64,000 bases of DNA from Tolypocladium sp. Sup5 PDA-1 (Eukaryota > Ascomycota > Sordariomycetes > Hypocreales > Ophiocordycipitaceae), in NCBI GenBank assembly GCA_000750105.3, contig JPHH03000005.1:620001-684000 (forward strand), in the 5' to 3' direction. The notes beneath the pieces are model-generated. The model was not told the origin of the DNA, made no database searches, and saw only the letters and a program-made list of their open reading frames with translations. A program made the translations under genes and the position numbers. This document shows positions 54,286-64,000 of this stretch, one piece after another. The first letter of the stretch is position 1. The number at the start of each line of letters is the position of its first letter.

Positions 54286-56952
54286 ACGGGGTTGCTTTTG
54301 CTGAGCTTTGCAGTCGGGTATCGTTTCGACAAGGAGCAAAATCTGGTCGGAGCACCAGAAGCGTTACAGCAGCCGCGGGCTTACGCATACAAGGAAGCAC
54401 GACTACGTGCAGGTCAAAGACAGGGTTCATGAACGACATCATCGAATGATGAGCAAGGGAGAGCGCAGCGGTGGAAGGCATCGAAGGACCGGGGTTGGGT
54501 TTGGCGTTTACCAAGGAGCTCGCGACGACCCATGGACCTGGTGGAAGCGTAATGCATATCGCATTGGCATCGTCGATTTGGCGCAAGGGGACAGGCTCCT
54601 GTATTTTTTCTTCTTTTTTCCCTGCGTCTCCTTTGTCATGGCGGGAGGGAAACACAAGGCGTCGCTGGATATCTTTATACTATACCGCTGTGGAGGGATT
54701 GGGGGAGTGGCCCGGAAGGGGTGGTTTGGATTGAATGGCTTGTATGTATTTGTACGGATGGACGATACCCGCGGAGCTCTCTGGGAGCAGCTCGAAACGG
54801 ATGGACTAGCGAGATAGGTTGTGCTGTTAATGTTAGAGAGCAGTTGGAATTAGCCGCAAGCTTGTTAATTCTTGTGAGGAGGTGTAAGCCGGAATGGGAA
54901 AGGGGCGCATGGCGTTGGGCATTACCAGCGTGTAACGGGACACGACGACGAGGGCTGTGTGCGATCCTGCTGGTCTCAGATCAAGTGCTCCTGACCTCCC
55001 GGGATCGAGAGCTTGTCATACTTTGAATACATAAGGTATGCTACAGTATGACATCTACATGTTCAGGTGCGAATCTGAGCAGATGTTGAGAGAGGGATGT
55101 CAAGGCGAGTTTTGTAGGCATTTTGTGCTGCAAATATTCAATATTTAGCTCACCGAGTTGTGCGCGATTTTATACTTTAAAAGAAGTATTCTAGACTCCT
55201 TCCGCCGGCGAGATTCGACTCGAGCAAGAATGGACGAAAGAAAGCCTCCGACCGGATCGCGGCGCATGCGTGCTGCTCGTCTTGTCGCCACCACCACTCA
55301 CGTCACCCCACGCTGGAAGGTGAAAGTTAGTAGATCGCCGTGCCGGTAGCGGTAGCGGACGGACCACTAGGCGGCCAGGTGCTGGCGGGCGCCAAATCCA
55401 GCCGGGGCGGGGGAGGGACAAGCGTGGCCATCCAATCCAGTGCACGAAGGCGACGGGCTCTGGCGCAGAGGACCAAGGGTTCTGTTGCCTCGCAGGGTAG
55501 TGTAATTGTATTGGTCCTCCTTGGGATGACGCCGCCGAGCTGATATCGAGCAAACATCTGCAACGGGCCGGCCGAATGAGTGGCAGCATCCCAGCCGCTG
55601 CACAGAACCTTGGAAGACGCCGCAGAAGGCTTCCAGCGTCCAGGGCTTCAGCGCCTCCAGCTCCAGCTGTCGAGCCCAACCCAGCAGCGGCGTGCAGGGT
55701 TCCATGCGTGGGGCCGATGAGGTGGCCCGTGCGCTCTTCTAGAAAGCTTCTGTCCTCCCCCCCCTCCAAGCCTCCTTCAGTAAGTTCCCCCCTCCCCCCC
55801 ACCTGCCCTCTCACCCTCTCTTGCCCGACTGAGTCCCCTCCACGCCTTCCTCCGCTGCTGCTGCTGCTTGTGATTGCTGGAGGCGCGCCCTTTCATCACT
55901 GAGGCCTCTCTCGCTCTTCTGCCTTCTACATCCAACCCTGACCTCTATTCGCCCCCATCTCATCACCCCTCGCTGCGCAACCTCGTCGAGGAGCTTCTCT
56001 CATCCGCGTCCTCGCCTTACGCCTCGCACGAGCCATTATTATTCGTGTCGAGCCGGCCCGCCTCGTCGCCGACTCGCCGCATCGTCGGTCGGCTCCCACT
56101 GCTGCAGCAGAGCCCGCACGCTTGGCCGCCAGGGCCCGTGGGAACGACCCCTCCTCGTCCTCGTCCTCCGTCTTGTCTCCTCCGCCTGCCCTCAGGCTTT
56201 GCCCTGCCATCCCTGCTTGGCCTAGCCTGCGAGAGCTACCGACAAGAGCTCTTCACCCCCATTGCGAGTAAGTCCGCACGTTGTTCTGTCAACGGATTTA
56301 TTGCACCATTGAGATCCCTGAAGCTGGACGTGGCTGTCATTGCCTCGGTACGATGACGTCTGATGGGTTCGTCTGCCTGCTGCCTGAAGCCGCACAAGAG
56401 GCCGATAGAGGCGTTATTCCCTCTCTTCCTCCCTGGTCACTTGCGTCTTTGGTTTCGCTGGATTAGCACGAATTGCTCTACCCTCAGCTGTGACTCCATA
56501 CACCCTCAATTGCTATCGCGTTCCGATTCCACGCGCTAGGTTCCGCTGTTGCTAACGTTCTGCAGCTCATAGCTTCAACATCAACGACGTTTCGCCTTCC
56601 TGCTCTGGAAGCTTCAACAGAGGTACGTCAACCCTGATCACCTCCGAGTGGCCTCCAGTCCTGTCGTCTGCATGTGAACCCACAGAGCTTTGGTTGCTTA
56701 CCGGAAGCTCGCGCCACATCTCCCCGACACCACCTCACATTCTTCCCAGCACTCTGCTCGCCACTGCGCCTACTTGTTGCTTACCAGAACTAGATCAAAG
56801 CCTCTAGCTAGGCGAGCTTGAGTGTACCCTCTCGCAATCTTCCATCGACATCATCGTCACGCACCCGGTGATCGAACGAGCAGCCCCGCACTCTAGTGTC
56901 GCTAGAGGTTGAAGCTCGAGCCAACCCCCATTCGATTGTTCATCAGCACAGC
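54286..56952. other. Spacer including the long intron-containing 5' leader of pkaR
   Basis: 54.3-55.6 kb is featureless apart from 3' UTR sequence of Ada1. From about 55.7 kb the sequence is pyrimidine-rich and carries convincing splice sites of what appears to be an untranslated leader of the PKA regulatory-subunit gene. No further gene is supported. Confidence 0.45.
56268..56685 (+). other. Putative 5'-UTR introns of pkaR
   Basis: GTAAGT at 56268 pairs with a GCTAAC branch and TGCAG ending 56565 (298 nt). GTACGT at 56623 pairs with CACAG ending 56685 (63 nt). Between them lies a short leader exon. Spliced this way, no ATG-initiated frame joins the kinase-subunit frame, so these would be leader introns. 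RNA evidence is needed. Confidence 0.4.
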
Positions 56953-58207
56953 ATGTCTGGCCCATTCACGAGTCCCTTCGGGGCCAACGCGAACCCTTTC
57001 GGAGGCGACCGATCCCAAGTCGGGTCCAACGTAATGCACCGTGTGGTGGAAGAAGATGAGAATGACACAATCGGTTCGCCAAACTCTGGCAACTTCGTTG
57101 GTTCGGGGCTAAACTTCTCGGGAACGTTTGGAGGCGACGCTTCGGGCGACACTCCTCCCACCGTCCGAAGCCCCCCGAACCCGGACAGCTATCCCGCCCA
57201 GTACAACTTCGCCCGCCGAACATCTGTGTCCGCCGAGTCGCTGAAGCCAAGCGCGGATAACAATGACAACTGGTCGCCGCCGTTTCATGAGAAGACACCA
57301 GACCAGCTTGAGAGATTGAAACGCGCCATACAGGGAAACTTTCTCTTCAGCCACCTCGATGAGGAGCAAAGTGCGCAAATCCTTGGAGCGCTGGTTGAGA
57401 AGCCGATACCTGCCAAGGGCATCAAGGTATGCAATCTTCTGGCCGGCCCTTTGTAGCTGTCTAGAGCACGCTCCTCCATGACTAGAGACTAACATGAATC
57501 GGTAGGTTATCAGCCAGGGCGATGCTGGCGACTTCTTCTACGTCGTAGAGAAGGGGTCATTTGATGTCCATGTAAACCCGAGCGGAACCATTCAGCCTGG
57601 CCCCGACGGACTGGGTGAAAATGTCGGAAACATCCAGGCCGGCGGCTCCTTTGGTGAGCTTGCGCTAATGTACAACGCTCCCCGCGCCGCGACTGTCGTG
57701 TCTGTGGAGGCTGGATGCACCCTATGGGCCCTGGATCGGATCACGTTCCGCCGTATCCTGATGGAGTCAACGTTTGCCAGGAGGCGGATGTACGAGAGCT
57801 TCCTCGAGGAAGTGCCGCTCCTCTCGTCCCTAACCCCTTACGAGCGCTCCAAGATTGCCGATGCGCTGGAGACGCAAAAGTTTGCCCCTGGAGAGATCAT
57901 CATCAAGGAGGGAGACCCCGGGTACTCGTTCTTCCTGTTGGAGAGTGGAGAGGCAGGCGTCTATAAGGGTGATCTTAGTAACAAGGTGCTGGATTACAAG
58001 AAGGGAGACTTCTTTGGCGAGCTGGCGTTGCTCAATGACGCACCGCGAGCCGCTAGTGTCGTGGCCTCGTCGGACGTCAAGGTGGCAACGCTGGGCAAGA
58101 ATGCGTTCCAGAGGCTGCTGGGCCCAGTCGAGGGTATCCTCCGCCGGACCAGGTACCAAGGCGTCAAGTCGGGAGTGGAGGAGATGGACCCTCTACACCG
58201 GGGATAG
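56953..58207 (+). CDS. pkaR: cAMP-dependent protein kinase regulatory subunit
   Basis: The model has two exons, 56953-57426 and 57506-58207, with intron 57427-57505 (GTATGC...CTAAC...TAG), giving 391 residues. The R subunit holds PKA inactive until cAMP binds. The N-terminus MSGPFTSPFGANANPFGG is typical of filamentous-ascomycete R subunits. The inhibitor sequence is RRTSV at about 88-92, with Ser instead of Ala, so it is a substrate-type inhibitor. Two cyclic-nucleotide domains follow. CNB-A has FGELALMYNAPRAATVV (about 207). CNB-B has FFGELALLNDAPRAASVV (about 328). Both keep the Glu and Arg that hold cAMP. I see no classic dimerisation/docking helix pair before the inhibitor site, unless an upstream exon supplies it. 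The gene is convergent with SPF27. Confidence 0.94.
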
Positions 58208-58701
58208 GCGAAGGGAAATTGCCATTAAGTGGTACGACGGGGGTCGACAAACACAGATGTTGTTTGCTCGGCAGGGCCACGAGATGAGCCACAGACGGGC
58301 TGCATCGCGATGTGACTTTTTAGGTGTAGTAGGCACGACTGTTCTGCGGGTTTGTGTGTTTTGAGTCGGGCGTTTTGGAGAGGAATATCACCCCCACCAC
58401 CCTCGCTTTCCTGAGAAAGACATGGCTACTGAGTAGATACCTTGTTTGAACCGTTACGCTGACCTTGGCTGTTGGTTTGTCCTGTGAAGTCACTGAGTCG
58501 CAGAATGAGTTGCCATGACTGTCGGTTAGACGTTGTGGTTTAAAATTCGACCCGTGAAGTATTGATAACATTTAGCGCCGTGACCTTTCCAGGTGCAGTT
58601 TTGCAGCACCGTTTCCATCATTCTGCCCGTTCCGAGGCTATAGAGTGACGTCTACCCTGTATATCCCGTCCATCTGCTTCCCTTCATGTTGAACTCCACT
58701 C
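58208..58701. other. Convergent spacer between pkaR and SPF27
   Basis: About 500 bp of shared 3' UTR sequence; nothing else is seen. Confidence 0.5.
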
Positions 58702-59379
58702 TTATGAAGCCTCCTGCGTGCTCCTGTTCTTCAGCTCCTCGCGTATCTGCGCCTTGAGCTCCTCGACAGCCACCTCCGTCTCCAGAACCCGCCCCACGCC
58801 CTTCCGCCAGGTTTCCTCGAGCATGAGCATCTCGGCCCTGACGTCTTCCTGCCTCCGCGCGCGGCGGTTGTTGACCTCGTCCATTTCGCGCTTCACGTCC
58901 GCGAGCTCCCTTTCCACGCGCCTGAGCGACCCCTCGAGGTGGTAATTCGAGAGCAGCCAGGCGTGCGCGCCGTGGGCGTCGAGCAGCTCGAGGTTCTGGT
59001 TGCGGGAGGCGAGGTAGGCGGCGGAGACGTACGCGTTGGCGAGTACGGGACGGAGCGACTCGGCGCTGGACGAGTCCCCTGGGGGGAGCTCCGGGGTTTC
59101 GTAGCGGGAGAGGGGGAGCGGCTGGAGGGGCGTTTGGGAGGCGATGCGGTCGAGTTCGGTTGTGAGGGCGGGAGTGAATGATGGCTCCCGTTCGGAGGGG
59201 AGGGGTGATGGTGAGGAGGTGGTTTGCTCGGCGGATATGAGGGCACGGGCGGCGGCGAGGGCGGCGGGGGAGGGTTCGGGGTCGATGTCTGGGGGGCCGT
59301 CAGCTGCTGTCTGGGGAGGATATAAGTCGAAGAGGGCCGTACAAGGGAGGGACTCGTGAAAGGCGGGCGGCAGCGCCAT
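58702..59379 (-). CDS. cwf7: Pre-mRNA-splicing factor SPF27 (BCAS2/Cwf7)
   Basis: This single exon encodes 225 residues. It is a subunit of the Prp19/NTC complex, which joins the spliceosome at activation. The family hallmark is visible at about 118-150 (LRPVLANAYVSAAYLASRN, then LELLDAHGAHAWLLSNYHLE). A long coiled coil runs to the C-terminus (RVERELADVKREMDEVNNRR, EDVRAEMLMLEETWRKGV, LETEVAVEELKAQIREELK). The N-terminus MALPPAFHESLPCTALFDLYPP is also family-like. The start at 59379 was chosen because residues before it (open frame further 5') lose any resemblance. Confidence 0.88.
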   Translation of the reverse strand: MALPPAFHESLPCTALFDLYPPQTAADGPPDIDPEPSPAALAAARALISAEQTTSSPSPLPSEREPSFTPALTTELDRIASQTPLQPLPLSRYETPELPPGDSSSAESLRPVLANAYVSAAYLASRNQNLELLDAHGAHAWLLSNYHLEGSLRRVERELADVKREMDEVNNRRARRQEDVRAEMLMLEETWRKGVGRVLETEVAVEELKAQIREELKNRSTQEAS

Positions 59380-60574
59380 GATGCCTCGCGACTGCTCAGC
59401 CTCGCGCGTCGAGCCAGGTGTTCCCACACGCGCGTCCGTTGCGCGGCTCCCTCGCACCCGATTCCAATCCGACGCGCTATTCAACCGTTCACACAGCCGA
59501 GTCCTGTTCCGGGAAAGCCGGCCGGATCCGATCGTCGCTGTCGTCGTGTGCCGTGATGTGTACGAGTGTCGATGATGGTAGTGGTGATGCAGCTTCCCAA
59601 ATTTTTAGCCTCGTCGTCCGCGCTCGCATGGGCTCCCCACACGCACGGACCATCTCGGCCTTGGCAAGTGGGGTTTCCCTCGGTCTGCACGCTTCACCTT
59701 GCGCAACCCCCAATCCATGCCCGTGAGCTGCCGTACGAGTACGGAGTCTACGGACTACTTCGTACATGACGTCGCATCGCTCATGCAGCACCGCAGCTCG
59801 TCTGCAGGGCAACCGCACGTCGCGACAACTGCCCCATCACCCTTTCACCGGCGCCCCACGTCGGTATCGCGCCAGCTGCACACATTGGATGGCGGGCGAT
59901 CGGCAGCCCGGTCGCAGCGTCTCCTGGGAGGTGGTCAAGGTGGTGTCACTGGTGTGCGGCGGAGCGGGGTACCAGCCAGTTATGTAGCAACGAGCGAGCT
60001 GATGCCATCCCTACACACTCTGCGCCGTTACGTATCCCGTACTGCAGCGTGCGCGACCGAAGATGGCTATGCTCCTTGAAACTCTGCTGAGGGGCAGGGA
60101 GCTGGGCACACAGAGTGGGCATCCGTCCTGCTGTTGCTGTGCCCGCCTGTCATGAACCATGTCAGTCATCAGCGCAGACCACCACCGTGTATTCACGAAT
60201 CCAATGATGCGGCCGTGAATCGGTTCCATTTAGAGCCGTTGGCCATCGTCGTCATCCGACGTGGTATGATGGTAATACAATAGTACATCTTTGCCCACCA
60301 GCAAACCGTGGTGCAAAGCCAAATGTGTCCGCCCAGATACCATAATAGTCAAGAGGAAGGGGTTCTTCATCAAACTCCGTTCCTGATACACCCTCCCATG
60401 AGCCAGCCGCATGTCGGTGCCGCAATCCCCTCGTCCCTCCATACTCCCAAGCCAAGAAAAAGCAAAAGTTCATGTGTTGATTTCGTTCATTTATAAATGC
60501 GGCGGCCGTGTCATTGGAAGATCCAATCGTTAGACATGACTATCAGGGCCCGGGTGGGCACGACAGCCGTCTAT
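59380..60574. other. Intergenic spacer with GTAC-rich palindrome
   Basis: This is the upstream region of SPF27 and the 3' side of the Stf2-like gene. A near-palindrome built from GTACGAGTACGGAGT...CTACTTCGTAC lies at 59733-59766. No gene is supported. Confidence 0.5.
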
Positions 60575-61220
60575 CTAAGTAGACGTGGAGATGCCGCTCT
60601 CAGACGAGTCAGTCTTAGACAGCTCGTCGCCGTTCTCGTCGACGGGGCCGTGGACGGATTCCTCAAAGACCGGCTCGGGCTCGTTCACCTCGAACTTGGT
60701 CTTGAAGTCTCCAATGTGATGGGAGAGGGTGCTGCTGTTGGAGCGACGGCGCGCGTTGGCGAAGCGGAAGTTTTCGTCCATGACTTCCTCTCCAACATTG
60801 CCCCTGTTTGGCTGTGTTAGTGAGTGAGGGCTGATGGACAGAGGGGACATGACATACCAGTTGCCCTTGCCGCCGCCGTCCTTCTTAATCTTCTTGGGGT
60901 CGACATCGAGGTGGCCAGACTTGGCGAAGAAGCGGGGGAGATGCTCAGCGGGAGCGGCAGTGCCATCCGCGAGACCCTTGTGGTCACGGTCGTTGGCCTT
61001 GTGGGAGCGAGTCACTGCGAGGACATGGCGGTTAGCTGACACTCATAGTGACTGACGCTGGTGCCAATACGGGCGTTGGGGATGTACATGATGCTTTCTT
61101 GGCAACGCTGATGGCCCAGATGACAGGTTGGCTGCCACGGACAGCAACATCAACGTCACACCGCAAGATGCATCGCCGGACACGCAGGGATGGGGCCGGT
61201 GAGCCATGGGCAAACTTACT
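60575..61220 (-). CDS. STF2: Stf2/Tma10-like small protein; start codon split by an intron
   Basis: This protein is predicted at 128 residues and resembles yeast Stf2, a hydrophilin-like protein first described as an F1Fo-ATPase stabilising factor. CDS pieces on the minus strand are 61220 (the single base A), 61014-60858 and 60803-60575. Intron 61015-61219 (GTAAGT, GCTAAC branch, CGCAG) separates A from TG of the initiator, and intron 60804-60856 cuts the Trp codon of GKGNW. The N-terminus then reads MTRSHKANDRD, parallel to Stf2 MTRTNKWTERE. The core LPRFFAKSGHLDVDPKKIKK-DGGGKGNWG matches the Stf2 signature, and ARRRSNSSTLSHH follows. In the alternative frame upstream there is a stop and no ATG, which supports the split start. 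The acidic C-tail is probably disordered. Confidence 0.85.
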
Positions 61221-63299
61221 ATTGAAGGGCGTGGAGTAGACTGAAGAAAGGTGCTATCCTTGGGGACAGAAGAGGGGCAGCCTGAGCTTGTTGCGCGGGC
61301 TGTATACGTGAGGGGGAGTAGTAGTCGTGTGTGTCAACGGAGGTGCAGCAATGTGCCCGTCGTTGATGGGTCGTCAAGGCAAGATGTGTCCTCGAGGAAC
61401 AAAGTCGTGATGGTTCAAGGTCGTTGAGATGATGAAAGGAAGAAGAATGGATGGATCAAATCTGATGGAGGGGAGAGGAATGATGGATGGCTTGGAGACG
61501 AGGACGGGGAAGCTGTGCTATTATACCAGAGGTGTCACGCGAGTGCCGGGGGCCGGGTGGTGTGACGGGGCCAATCAGCTCGGTCGAGTCATCGCTGGGC
61601 GAATCTGGGCCGGTACTTTGCAGTACCTTACGTAGGGGAGCAGGAACCGACTGATGAGGGGGCCTGTCGCAATGGATGGGGCTATTGACGAGGCGACGCC
61701 TCAATCATCATCAGCAGACGAGGTCCATACCAGGCAGATGATGCCATGGAGCCATGGACTGACCGCCTGCTTTCACCATTGAGCATCTTGATTCATCATG
61801 TCAATTCAGCGAAGTAACTCGTACTCGTACCTCGCCCACCGGGACCTGGATTCAGTTGGGGCAGCAACTGCGTGAGGGGTCGAGAGATTGGCACCGGCAG
61901 CCCAGCATCGCCATCGCGTGACCTGTGGTCTCCCCTCTCGTCACCGCGTCCCACAACGGCTACGCAAGCCCCAAGGCACCTTGGGGCCATTGATGATCAC
62001 GCCTCCCGACACGCATCCATTTCGTCAATTCCATCATACCTAGGTAGTCCGCGGCAATTGCAGTGCCACTTGCGCAATTGGAGTGCCCGTTCCGTCAATC
62101 CCCTCAATTGACCTCGTTCGTTCGCGGCGCCCAGACTCTGCTTGCGGCAACAGCTCACCTCACCTGACGGGAGCTACCCTGGCAAGCTGGGCCCTGCACT
62201 GCTCAGTGTCTCGCCCCGCAGCGCCGAACCCCTGCCCCCGGAGGGGCTGTGACGTTGACGTTCCCAGGTGCTTGCTCCAGCGCCGCTGCTCCCCCCAGCA
62301 CAGCACGACATCCATGGAAGCATCCAGCATGCGGCCCTAGGACACGTAGCGCCAGGCGAGGTAGCCGGTACTCGGAACGCCCATGCGGCGCACGCGCGAT
62401 TGCGGGGTATGGGGTACCGCAGGGGACGGGCAGCAGGCACTCGGCGCTAGCGCGGAGTCCGGTTAGGGGACCGTGGATTCTGTTGGGTTTCCACCTCACG
62501 ATATCGGACCCCTCCGGTGTCAGCGGTCTCGTGGCCTCGCGCAGGCCGGTCCGATGTCGCCGGAGTTCTGCAGGTCGCCTTCGGAGCTCCATATCCTGCA
62601 ATACGGCAAGATCCAGATCACGAGCTCCGAATTGCTCAGTCTCTCGGCTCCGTGAGCCCTCCGTGACTGACTCATGCCAGCCCGTGCCTTGCCCCTGAGT
62701 GATAGGCGCCCCCCGTGCGCGCATACATAGATACCAACAAGTGGACGGACCACATGATCTTCTTTCCGGCGATCCCTCCGTGCCATTGTGTCATGCAAGG
62801 CCACCGACACTGACGTCCGCCTCCCGCTTCCGGCCCAGGCAGCGCCGTCTCAGCAATGCCGAGCCGCTGCTGCCTCTGGCCGTAAGAACTGAACATTGTA
62901 GCTGGTCACGCGACCGGAGCTTTCGAAACTGCTGGAAAGAGGCATTGACCAAGAACGTGATGGACACGATGGGAAAGGACAGCATGTTCAGAGCCGTAAA
63001 CGCAACACGGAGCTTGTCGGGCAGCCCACGTGGACTCCAGCCCGTCATGTTAAAGAATGAGCCGCAACTCCTTTGTCAATGGCTTCCATCTTGGCTAAAC
63101 CAGTCTGCATTTTCTCGGGGCCAGCCGCGCTTCCGTCCCCCTCCCTCCGTTCCGCGTCCAGGAGAGTTACAATAAACTGGCAAAAATATACAACGTAAAC
63201 TCCCCGTGTTTCCCACTGGCCCCGTCTGCCCCAAGTCCCTTGATTAGCTAGACACGGTAACCCAATCTACTTCTCTCTCGTGCACCCCGTGTCTGGGCA
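61221..63299. other. 2.1 kb spacer between the Stf2-like and Spt6 genes
   Basis: This holds the Stf2-like promoter and leader (61.2-61.7 kb) and then mostly unique GC-rich DNA. A short GTACCTTACGTA motif at 61622-61634 recalls the end of the dispersed repeat but is too short to count as a copy. No gene is supported. Confidence 0.45.
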
Positions 63300-64000
63300 T
63301 CATTTGAGCCCCATCTTCGAAAACTCATTCTGGTACCGCAGCTTGAAGCCGTTGCACAGCGCTCGCATGTCCGGGTACTGGTACCCCTTGAGCTCGAACC
63401 CTTGCGGGATGGCCCGCACCGGCAGCCCAATGACCCGCGCCGTCCGGCTCGCCTTGAAGCACAGCCAAAAGTATCCAGGGTGCTTCGTGTCGATGCAGAA
63501 CGCGTAGGCAGATCGGTTGGGGTTGGCATCGATGTACGTCGTCAGCCATTTCTCTGCGCAATAGTTAGCATCTACCATCTCCAGCATGCATCGCGAGGGA
63601 TTTACTCACCCGTCTCGCCCCGAGACCGGTTCTGGTACTTGTCGTGACGCATCAGCTCCTCCACCTTGCGGGCCATGGCCTTGACGTGATCCACAATCAG
63701 TTCGTCCAGATCGCTGTACGTGTACTTGCCACCCACGCGCAGCAGCTTGCCCACCGAGAACTCGTTGTCCTTTTGCATCTCCAGCACGTCAATGTGCTGA
63801 TAGACGTTGTCGGCAACCTTCCACGTGATGGCCAGGTGGTCGTTGCCCTTGGACGAGGGGCGAACAATCACCTCGCCGGGCGGCTGCGATCCCAGGTACT
63901 CCTCCGCCTGCACAGAGTTGAACGGCTTGAAGTTCGGGTGCTTCACCACTCGCTGCGTGCGCCCAGTCGTCTTGTCCTTTTCGCGCAGTTCGTCCTTGTC
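63300..64000 (-). CDS. SPT6: Transcription elongation factor Spt6, C-terminal tandem SH2 region (partial)
   Basis: Only the 3' end of the gene is in the window; it continues beyond base 64000. The exons are 64000-63610 and 63553-63300, with intron 63554-63609 (GTGAGT...GCTAAC...GCAG). The visible ~214 residues form the tandem SH2 module that binds the phosphorylated RNA polymerase II linker. The N-terminal SH2 has HPNFKPFNSVQAEEYLGSQP and GEVIVRPSSKGNDHLAITWK, including the expected arginine. The C-terminal SH2 has KWLTTYIDANPNRSAYAFCI, KHPGYFWLCFKAS and ends YQNEFSKMGLK. This is the only clear SH2-bearing protein family in fungi, so the call is firm. Confidence 0.96.

Noticed and set aside
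61048..61239. Short + frame over the Stf2-like first intron
   Set aside because: Antisense to a well-defined intron with branch site and both splice sites; no domain.

Overview
The window is nuclear DNA from a filamentous ascomycete, most likely a Sordariomycete and probably Hypocreales. Protein-coding genes carry short introns (about 50-110 nt, a few longer) with GTRNGT donors, CTRAC-type branch sites and YAG acceptors. Third codon positions are strongly GC-rich, and spacers are 0.5-4 kb. Typical Pezizomycotina families occur: DUF3405, a PKA regulatory subunit without an obvious docking domain, a DHA1 transporter and an F-box protein. The order assignment is inference from protein style; no phylogeny was run.

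Layout, left to right. 1-9.7 kb: the 3' end of a Rsp5-type HECT ubiquitin ligase (+), the complex I PSST subunit (-), a small reading frame that looks frameshifted (-), an F-box protein (+) and a six-exon Cys/Gly-tailed protein with an in-frame TAG near its start (+). 9.7-12.4 kb is a gene-poor, partly AT-rich spacer. 12.4-25.9 kb: a voltage-gated proton channel (+), a DUF4588/HAPSTR1-like protein (-), the ISWI remodeller (+), eIF3i (-) and trifunctional C1-tetrahydrofolate synthase (+). 27.7-40.8 kb: a cytochrome P450 (+), a SAP-like multi-pass membrane protein (+), a DUF3405 type II membrane protein (-) and a DHA1 MFS transporter (-). 42-45.2 kb: Cdt1 (-) and an 80-residue protein (-). 45.2-49.6 kb is a 4.4 kb microsatellite-rich spacer. 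49.6-64 kb: gamma-tubulin complex GCP3 (-), SAGA Ada1 (+), PKA regulatory subunit (+), SPF27/BCAS2 (-), an Stf2-like protein (-) and the 3' end of Spt6 (-).

Most genes are independent housekeeping functions: ubiquitylation, respiration, chromatin and transcription, translation, folate, replication licensing, microtubule nucleation, cAMP signalling and splicing. I see no biosynthetic cluster, CRISPR array or intact transposon. The P450, DUF3405 and MFS genes are separate and no PKS, NRPS or terpene synthase is present.

The main points for a second look are: an Stf2-like gene whose ATG appears to be assembled by splicing (A^TG); a fungal Hv1 proton channel; a possible nonsense mutation in the Cys/Gly-tailed gene; a long in-frame extension upstream of C1-THF synthase that could give a mitochondrial isoform, plus a 21-nt micro-exon in the same gene; and a dispersed ~165-195 bp repeat family with three copies here.
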